Assembly (NCBI RefSeq): GCF_001507435.1
Contig: NZ_LMWH01000256.1
Span: 1 to 20,802, forward strand
From: Streptomyces sp. NRRL F-5122
GTDB lineage: Bacteria > Actinomycetota > Actinomycetes > Streptomycetales > Streptomycetaceae
Reading direction: 5' to 3'
DNA length: 20,802 bases
Shown here: positions 16,654 through 20,802 of the stretch, piece by piece
How the letters are laid out: every line of letters begins with the position of its first letter
Position numbering within the stretch: position 1 is the stretch's first letter
Translations under genes and position numbers: made by a program
The notes under the pieces: model-generated
The model's database searches: none
The model's input: only the letters and a program-made list of their open reading frames with translations
Told to the model about the DNA's origin: nothing

Positions 16654-18030
16654 GTGATCGTTGGGCCTGGCATGCATCCTTGGGTGGGGTTGTCTGATCA
16701 GGTGCGGCTGGGTGTGGTGACCCGGTGGGTGACTCCGGAACTGGTCGACGAGGTGCTGGGCAGGTGCAGGGTCCGGGACAAGAAGCCCGGCGCACTGCCG
16801 GCGAGGTTCATGGTCTACTACGCCCTCGCCTTGGCGCTGTTCCAGCAGGACTCATATGACGATGTTGCCGAGCAACTGGTGGGCAGTATCCAGGAGTTGA
16901 ACGCCAGCGTTCCGAACAAGTCCTCGTTCACGCGGGCCCGCACGCGCTTGGGGCCGCTGGTCCTGGAGGCCTTGTTCCATGAACTGGCCGGCCCGCTGGG
17001 GTTGGTTGGCCTGGAGGGCTCCTTCTACCGGGGGATGCGGCTGGCCGCAGTGGACGGGTTCGTCTTGGACGCGCCGGACACGAAGGCCAACAGGGCCGCG
17101 TTCGGCGGTCCGACCAAGAACGGCCTGCCCGCAGGGTTCCCCCAGGTGAGGGTGGTCACGCTGACAGAGTGCGGCACGCACGCCCAGATCGACGCGGCGG
17201 TAGGCGGCTTCAACGGCGGCGAACGCGACCTGGCCGTCGCCATGGCAGCCTCGGCCGCCGGGATGCTCGTGATCATGGACCGGGGCTTCCCCGGAACGGA
17301 GCTGTGGAAGGCCTACACCGCCGACGGCGCGCACCTGCTGCTACGGGCGCGCTCCTGTGTCGCGCGTCGCCCGGTGCAGCACCTGCCCGACGGCACCTAC
17401 CTGGCGCGGATGAACCTCGGCGGGCAGAAGGGTGCGCACCCGGGCGGCGTGCTGGTCCGCGTGATCGAGTACCGCGTCGACGGCGGCGAGGTGATCCGTC
17501 TGCTGACCGACCTCTTCGACACTGATGTTTTCCCTGCGGCCGATCTCACGGCCTTGTATCACGCCAGGTGGGAGGCGGAATCAGCATTCCGGCAGATCAA
17601 GACCTTCCAGCGTGGGCCCGCCGAAGTCCTACGTTCAGGGGACCCAGACCTGGTGCGGCAAGAGGTCTGGGCGCACCTCGTCGTGCACCACTGCCTCACA
17701 CGGGTCATCATGTCCCTCGCCGACGACAGCGGCATCGATCCGGATCGGCTCTCGTTCGTTAAGGTCCTCAAGCACACCCGGCGCAGCGTGGTCCGTCAGT
17801 GCGCCGACACACCCAAGAAGATCAAGAAGTTCCTGGCCGTACTGGCGGCGAAGGTTCACCGGAAGCTGGACAACGGCGCCCGGCGCCTGCGCGAGGCAGA
17901 CCGGCACCTCAAGCGGCCGGACTCGAAGTACTCCTCGAAGCTCTCCTACCGGATCAATACCCGCGACCGGCAGCCGACCAGGCGCGTCGCGCCCAAGGTC
18001 ATCACGCTCCAACCGGCAATAGTTCACTGA
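16654..18030 (+). CDS. IS4-family DDE transposase
   Basis: A 458-aa transposase that catalyses movement of the surrounding element. The N-terminal IS4-type domain (about 20-100) is followed by the RNase H-like catalytic core with D134 (AAVDGFVLD), D209 (VIMDRGFPG) and E309. The last lies in YHARWEAESAFRQIK, a perfect Y-(2)-R-(3)-E-(6)-K signature of the IS4 family. All three acidic residues are present and the frame is unbroken. The GTG at 16654 is very close to GGAGGAGG (16646-16653); the ATG at 16672 is an alternative start but lies far from that RBS. The stop codon lies just before the right inverted repeat. Confidence 0.94.
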   Translation: MIVGPGMHPWVGLSDQVRLGVVTRWVTPELVDEVLGRCRVRDKKPGALPARFMVYYALALALFQQDSYDDVAEQLVGSIQELNASVPNKSSFTRARTRLGPLVLEALFHELAGPLGLVGLEGSFYRGMRLAAVDGFVLDAPDTKANRAAFGGPTKNGLPAGFPQVRVVTLTECGTHAQIDAAVGGFNGGERDLAVAMAASAAGMLVIMDRGFPGTELWKAYTADGAHLLLRARSCVARRPVQHLPDGTYLARMNLGGQKGAHPGGVLVRVIEYRVDGGEVIRLLTDLFDTDVFPAADLTALYHARWEAESAFRQIKTFQRGPAEVLRSGDPDLVRQEVWAHLVVHHCLTRVIMSLADDSGIDPDRLSFVKVLKHTRRSVVRQCADTPKKIKKFLAVLAAKVHRKLDNGARRLREADRHLKRPDSKYSSKLSYRINTRDRQPTRRVAPKVITLQPAIVH

Positions 18031-18048
18031 CTAAAACAACGGCATTGG
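18031..18048 (-). repeat. right terminal inverted repeat of the IS
   Basis: CTAAAACAACGGCATTGG, the inverse of the left repeat with two mismatches. It begins directly after the transposase stop codon. Confidence 0.9.
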
Positions 18049-18056
18049 TCAGGGAT
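18049..18056. repeat. target site duplication, right copy
   Basis: TCAGGGAT, identical to 16597-16604. Confidence 0.93.
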
Positions 18057-18070
18057 CAGGAGGTGATGGC

Positions 18071-18086
18071 CCTACGGTGCCGTAGG
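18071..18086. promoter_or_regulatory. perfect operator-like palindrome
   Basis: CCTACGGTGCCGTAGG has perfect 7-bp arms around a 2-bp centre, a form common for TetR-family operators. It is 15 bp from the IS target duplication. It is followed by GAGG (18091-18094) and an ATG at 18100, as if a regulated gene once started here, but the frame ends after 31 codons inside the opposite HAD gene. Confidence 0.5.
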
Positions 18087-18154
18087 CACTGAGGTAATCA
18101 TGGATGGGGCATGCGCAGGAGCGCGCCGGGAGGGGCCGTTGGGTTGTGCTCTCG

Positions 18155-18694
18155 CTAACCATCCGCTTCCGGGACACGGTTTGCCACGGTGGTGAGGAGC
18201 CAGTCAGCAAGCACGGAGAAGTCGCCGTTGGTGAGGCCGGCCCTCGGATCTACGCGGTGAAGCAGTGATGCTTCTCGGTGCTGTGCCGTGACCCACAGGT
18301 GATCCATGTCGCTGATCTCGTCGTCGACCCAGATGAACGGACGATGGCCGGCCCACTCGACCAAGGAGCGAGTCTTCCAGTGCAAGCCGCGTGGACCCTC
18401 GTCGGCGGGCTCCTCTGGCCATACCACCACAGGCAGCGTCGGCAATCCGATCCGCGGAGCGACGGACTCGTTTGCTTCCTCCCCCCATGTCGAGGCCCAC
18501 ACCAGATCACACCCCAGAGCCATCAAGCGCGGCCCAATGCTGGGATCGAGCCGTCCCAAGAGTGGATTCTCCCGATCAAGGGGCATCTCGGAGCCGAAAG
18601 CAACGGCCTGCAGCCGACTGGGCGACGGCCCGAACGGGATGAGTGGTCCGTCCACGTCCAGGAAGAGGAGAGGACGCTCCTTTGAACCGGTCAT
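18155..18694 (-). CDS. HAD-superfamily protein
   Basis: A 179-aa soluble protein of the haloacid-dehalogenase fold, resembling the small actinobacterial HAD domains related to those in RNA-repair proteins. Motif I is LLFLDVDGPL with two Asp near 13 and 15, motif II is the Ser/Thr in VWASTWGEEAN, WKTRSLVEW holds a Lys, and motif IV is FIWVDDEISD. A phosphatase or phosphotransferase activity is likely; the substrate is unknown. I chose the ATG at 18694 because MTGSKERPLLFLDVDG is the natural N-terminus, although the RBS is weak. An ATG at 18751 with AGGAG three bases before it would add 19 residues. The frame is open much further upstream but loses homology. Confidence 0.82.
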   Translation of the reverse strand: MTGSKERPLLFLDVDGPLIPFGPSPSRLQAVAFGSEMPLDRENPLLGRLDPSIGPRLMALGCDLVWASTWGEEANESVAPRIGLPTLPVVVWPEEPADEGPRGLHWKTRSLVEWAGHRPFIWVDDEISDMDHLWVTAQHREASLLHRVDPRAGLTNGDFSVLADWLLTTVANRVPEADG

Positions 18695-19004
18695 GTCGGC
18701 ACGATAGCCCTGTGCCGCGGAGAAGCCGGAGAGCCTAAGCCCGCCCGACATCGACTCCTGCGACCTCGGCGCAGCCGCTTTCGAATGCGGACGACGTACG
18801 GTTGAAGTACCGAGGGCTTCACGCACTCCGGCCGCCACGCCGGGTCGTCCTCGGCGAGAGGCGAATCCTGACTGCCCCAGTGGTCGGCGCGGGGACGGGT
18901 CGGCATCGTGTCCGCCGCAGCGAAGCAACTCCGCCCAAGCACTGCATTGCTGCGCCGGCATCGCATACCCGTACCGTCCCCGGCATCTTCCGAGGGGAGG
19001 CGTG
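18695..19004. other. divergent intergenic region
   Basis: About 310 bp between the leftward HAD gene and the rightward STAS gene. It must hold the promoters of both. Frames here are open on both strands but show no recognised protein, and no clear -35/-10 pair was seen. GGGGAGG at 18994-19000 is the RBS of the STAS gene. Confidence 0.4.
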
Positions 19005-19979
19005 ATGTACCCGTCCCGGCTGGACATCCATCGGCGGAACCGAGGGGAGCGGACGCTCGTCACGCTTGCCGGTGACATCGGACCGGCCACGACACCGCTA
19101 CTGCGGGCCGCATTGGAGCAGTGTCTGCTGGACGGCGTCACTGTGATCGACGTCGACCTCGCCACGGTCGGCTCCTGTGACGCCAGAGGCTTGGACGTCT
19201 TCCTGTCGGCATCACGGCGCGCCGGCCGGGTACACGCCTCGCTGCTGCTGCACCACCCGTGCGCACAGATCACCCAGCTCCTCGACGTCACCGGATCTGC
19301 TTCGCTGCTTCTTGCGGCCCCCGGGGGCCCCGTGCCGGCCGCCGTGCTGGGCGACCTCACGAGTATCGGGACGCGGGCGCCCGAGGCGCCTGCTCGTCGG
19401 TCGGTTCAGCCGGCCCTCGGGGACGGGATCCGCATTCGCCGGCTGACCCGTTGGCAGGCCGAGGGTGTGCGCGAGGACATCGCCGACCTGGCCGCAGAGT
19501 CTGTAGTGGGTACCCCCGGCGAGGCGTGCCACCACCGTGGAGACGTGCTGCACCGCCTGGCTGTCAGTGCCCACCACCCTGGCTTCGCGCTGCTGCTCGC
19601 GGAGACGACGGCACTGGTCGGATGCGCCTTCGGTTTTCCGGTGGGCCCTGACAGTTCCGGGCGCCGGGGGTTCGAGGGAACGCTCCAGGAGAGCGTTCAG
19701 CGGCTCACTTCCCACGCACGGTTCGCGGTCCTCACCCAGGTCGTGGCCCATCCGCACGTGCAGCACCGCGACATCGCCCGTCGCCTGCAGCTGCGGCTGC
19801 TCACGGTCCTGCACTCCTCCCTCGGAGTCGCCCTGCTCGATCCTGCCGACCGGGCGGGACAAGCCGCATTCTCGAACTGGGGCTGGCAGAACATGGGAGA
19901 GATCGTCGGGCTGCCCGGTCCTGTTGCCCCCTGCGTGTTGATCCTGCTCGTGGAAGGGCTGTCCCGGGAAGGCCGATGA
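19005..19979 (+). CDS. STAS domain fused to a GNAT-like acetyltransferase domain
   Basis: A 324-aa protein with two parts. Residues about 1-110 form a STAS (anti-sigma-factor antagonist) domain: TLVTLAGDIGPATTPLLRAA, then VIDVDLATVGSCDARGLDVF. In SpoIIAA-like proteins the corresponding loop reads D-S-S-G and its second Ser is phosphorylated; here it is D-A-R-G, so that site is absent. Residues about 140-320 resemble a GNAT acetyltransferase: FALLLAETTALVGCAFGFPV as the central strands, and FAVLTQVVAHPHVQHRDIAR with RLQLRLL as the acetyl-CoA loop and helix. The ATG at 19005 lies 4 nt after GGGGAGG; a GTG at 19002 is too close to it. It may bind an anti-sigma factor constitutively, or use the STAS fold to sense a ligand. 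The acetylation target is unknown. Confidence 0.8.
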   Translation: MYPSRLDIHRRNRGERTLVTLAGDIGPATTPLLRAALEQCLLDGVTVIDVDLATVGSCDARGLDVFLSASRRAGRVHASLLLHHPCAQITQLLDVTGSASLLLAAPGGPVPAAVLGDLTSIGTRAPEAPARRSVQPALGDGIRIRRLTRWQAEGVREDIADLAAESVVGTPGEACHHRGDVLHRLAVSAHHPGFALLLAETTALVGCAFGFPVGPDSSGRRGFEGTLQESVQRLTSHARFAVLTQVVAHPHVQHRDIARRLQLRLLTVLHSSLGVALLDPADRAGQAAFSNWGWQNMGEIVGLPGPVAPCVLILLVEGLSREGR

Positions 19980-20172
19980 TCAAGCGCAGGGGCGATGAGC
20001 CGGCGGCCGTAGCGACCGGCGCGGTCACTCCACCCGTCCTCTGCCGTATGGGGCGCCCGTCTCACCGGCGGATGAGCTCGCGGCGTGTGTGGTGCCAGCC
20101 GGACACGGTCCTCGACGCGCGTGACTACGCTGTGCGTCCGTGTGGGCGACGGGGCGTCTGTACTGCGTCCTG

Positions 20173-20532
20173 TCAGGTGCGCCGAATGTCCACGCGGCCG
20201 ATCGCCCAAGAGTCCACCTTGGCCAAAGGGACACGCAGAAAACCGGTGCCAGCGAAGATCAAGGGCTCTGCGCCGAACACGACCTTCCCTTCGGCGAGGT
20301 GAAGGGCGTCCTCCGTGTCCAGCGAGCCGCCCTCGGCCGCGAACTCGTCTGCGAAACCCTTCATCGCATCTACCTGATTGAGTGCTTCGACGCTGCTGCT
20401 CAGCCATGCCGCACGGGAGGTGAGCCGCCCTGTGATCAATGTGCCGCCGACGGTGATGGTGATGTCGAGGGAGTCGCCACTGTGGTTGACGTGTTTGACG
20501 ATGCGTGCGAGCAGCTTGTCACTGTTTGTCAT
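20173..20532 (-). CDS. small conserved protein, GvpU-like
   Basis: A 119-aa soluble protein. The N-terminal half reads LLARIVKHVNHSGDSLDITI, TVGGTLITGRLTS; the C-terminal half contains FADEFAAEGG and LIFAGTGFLRVPLAKVDSWA. The pattern of a short helix, then ITVGGTLITG and a membrane-free beta-rich end, resembles proteins annotated as gas vesicle accessory protein GvpU, which in actinobacteria often stand outside gas-vesicle clusters. No other gvp gene is in the window, so a gas-vesicle role is doubtful. AGG lies about nine bases before the ATG on the minus strand. It converges with the STAS gene across about 190 bp with no strong terminator. Confidence 0.65.
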   Translation of the reverse strand: MTNSDKLLARIVKHVNHSGDSLDITITVGGTLITGRLTSRAAWLSSSVEALNQVDAMKGFADEFAAEGGSLDTEDALHLAEGKVVFGAEPLIFAGTGFLRVPLAKVDSWAIGRVDIRRT

Positions 20533-20539
20533 GGAGTGA

Positions 20540-20550
20540 ACCTACTAGGT
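20540..20550. promoter_or_regulatory. ACCTACTAGGT palindrome before the GvpU-like gene
   Basis: Perfect 5-bp arms around one central base, 8 bp upstream of the minus-strand start codon. It could be an operator, or simply contain the RBS (AGTAGGT on the minus strand). Confidence 0.3.
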
Positions 20551-20629
20551 CCGCGCGGGGAGCCATGAACAGCCGAAGGGAGTCACCGTGTCGAGCGGGC
20601 ACCGTGCAGCACCAGGCCGCTCACCGTCT

Positions 20630-20643
20630 CACCTGTTCAGGTG
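20630..20643. repeat. short inverted repeat CACCTG-TT-CAGGTG
   Basis: A perfect 6-bp dyad with a 2-bp centre in the 215-bp gap between the GvpU-like gene and the phosphatase tail. A second stem, GTGGCGCG (20659-20666) with CGCGCCAC (20689-20696), lies next to it. Together they may terminate the minus-strand phosphatase gene. Confidence 0.4.
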
Positions 20644-20747
20644 CCGCTTCCGCTGGCGGTGGCGCGGAGGCTTGAACCCACGGCGACTCGCGCCACGTCG
20701 GTTTCAGGATCGTCGGTCGAGGTTCGGTGAAGCGGCTGCCGAGGTGC

Positions 20748-20802
20748 TCACGGCCCGGGCCAGTCCAGGCACAGGACGGTGGCATCGTCGCGTGGGTCGT
20801 GA
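20748..20802 (-). CDS. SpoIIE/PP2C-type phosphatase, last codons only (partial)
   Basis: On the minus strand the window edge reads HDPRDDATVLCLDWPGP and stop. The D-D-A-T-V-L-C-L pattern is the last metal-binding strand of SpoIIE-type PP2C phosphatases, and ends of this form (CLDW plus a few residues) are common in Streptomyces. The rest lies outside the window. Only 18 codons are visible, so the call rests on this motif. Confidence 0.55.
   Translation of the reverse strand, partial: HDPRDDATVLCLDWPGP

Larger units (their letters stand above)
16605..18048 (+). mobile_element. complete IS4-family insertion sequence
   Basis: A 1444-bp element with one transposase gene. The ends are inverted repeats that match at 16 of 18 positions (CCAATGCCGTTGCTTGAG at left; CCAATGCCGTTGTTTTAG at right, read inward), with the outer 12 bp perfect. 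Both ends are flanked by the same octamer TCAGGGAT. The intact gene, matching ends and exact duplication indicate a fairly recent insertion that may still be mobile. Confidence 0.93.

Noticed and set aside
18100..18195. A 31-codon gene after the palindrome
   Set aside because: Too short, no family, and it overlaps the end of the HAD gene on the other strand. I keep only the regulatory motif.
20655..20700. A tRNA-like pattern on the minus strand (GGGTTCAAGCC)
   Set aside because: The T-arm-like loop has no proper 5-bp stem, and no acceptor or anticodon stem could be built around it.
1..20802. CRISPR arrays, rRNA or tRNA genes, phage attachment sites
   Set aside because: No regularly spaced direct repeats, no rRNA-like sequence and no tRNA fold were seen on either strand.

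Overview
The window is high-GC actinobacterial DNA and almost certainly Streptomyces. It carries a PAS-GAF-SpoIIE phosphatase fused to an RsbW-like kinase, the end of a second SpoIIE-type phosphatase, a STAS-domain protein, purine-rich ribosome binding sites with GTG starts, and one gene with the rare TTA codon. The density of broken genes and transposase DNA points to an accessory region, such as a chromosome arm; that placement is inference.

Layout. 90-2570 is an intact multidomain phosphatase/kinase regulator. A decayed ISAs1-type transposase tail (2577-3042) abuts its stop codon. 3224-4108 is a 3-hydroxyisobutyrate-dehydrogenase/imine-reductase-like gene with two compensating frameshifts, followed by about 740 bp without an intact gene. 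4851-5855 (aldo/keto reductase) and 6067-6837 (SDR) are intact. 6875-9174 is a stretch of gene fragments: a rhodanese/DUF2892 tail, the C-terminal part of a LacI regulator (minus), the C-terminal part of an L-asparaginase (plus), a PgdA-like polysaccharide deacetylase with an internal TGA, and the C-terminal third of an alpha/beta hydrolase. A nested hairpin at 9211-9288 closes this block. 9348-10754 (minus) is an intact amidase. 11293-12802 carries an RraA-like protein with a TTA codon and a flavodoxin-fold FMN reductase.

The right half has a secreted GH27 alpha-galactosidase with a C-terminal CBM51-type module (13498-15579). It has its own promoter, a possible operator and two strong tandem hairpins after it. 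A small membrane protein follows, then a complete IS4-family element (16605-18048) with matching terminal repeats and an exact 8-bp target duplication. After it come a HAD-like protein (minus), a STAS-acetyltransferase fusion (plus), a GvpU-like small protein (minus) and the last codons of another SpoIIE-type phosphatase (minus).

How the genes may work together. The intact reductases, amidase and RraA-like protein, together with the fossil asparaginase, deacetylase, hydrolase and LacI regulator, look like a small-molecule catabolic region that is being lost by deletion and point mutation. The alpha-galactosidase is a self-contained secreted sugar-scavenging unit. The regulators at both edges belong to the partner-switching type of signalling common in Streptomyces. 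I found no clearly new defence or biosynthetic system. The most unusual items are the STAS-acetyltransferase fusion that lacks the phosphorylatable serine, and the deletion scars in the fragment block.
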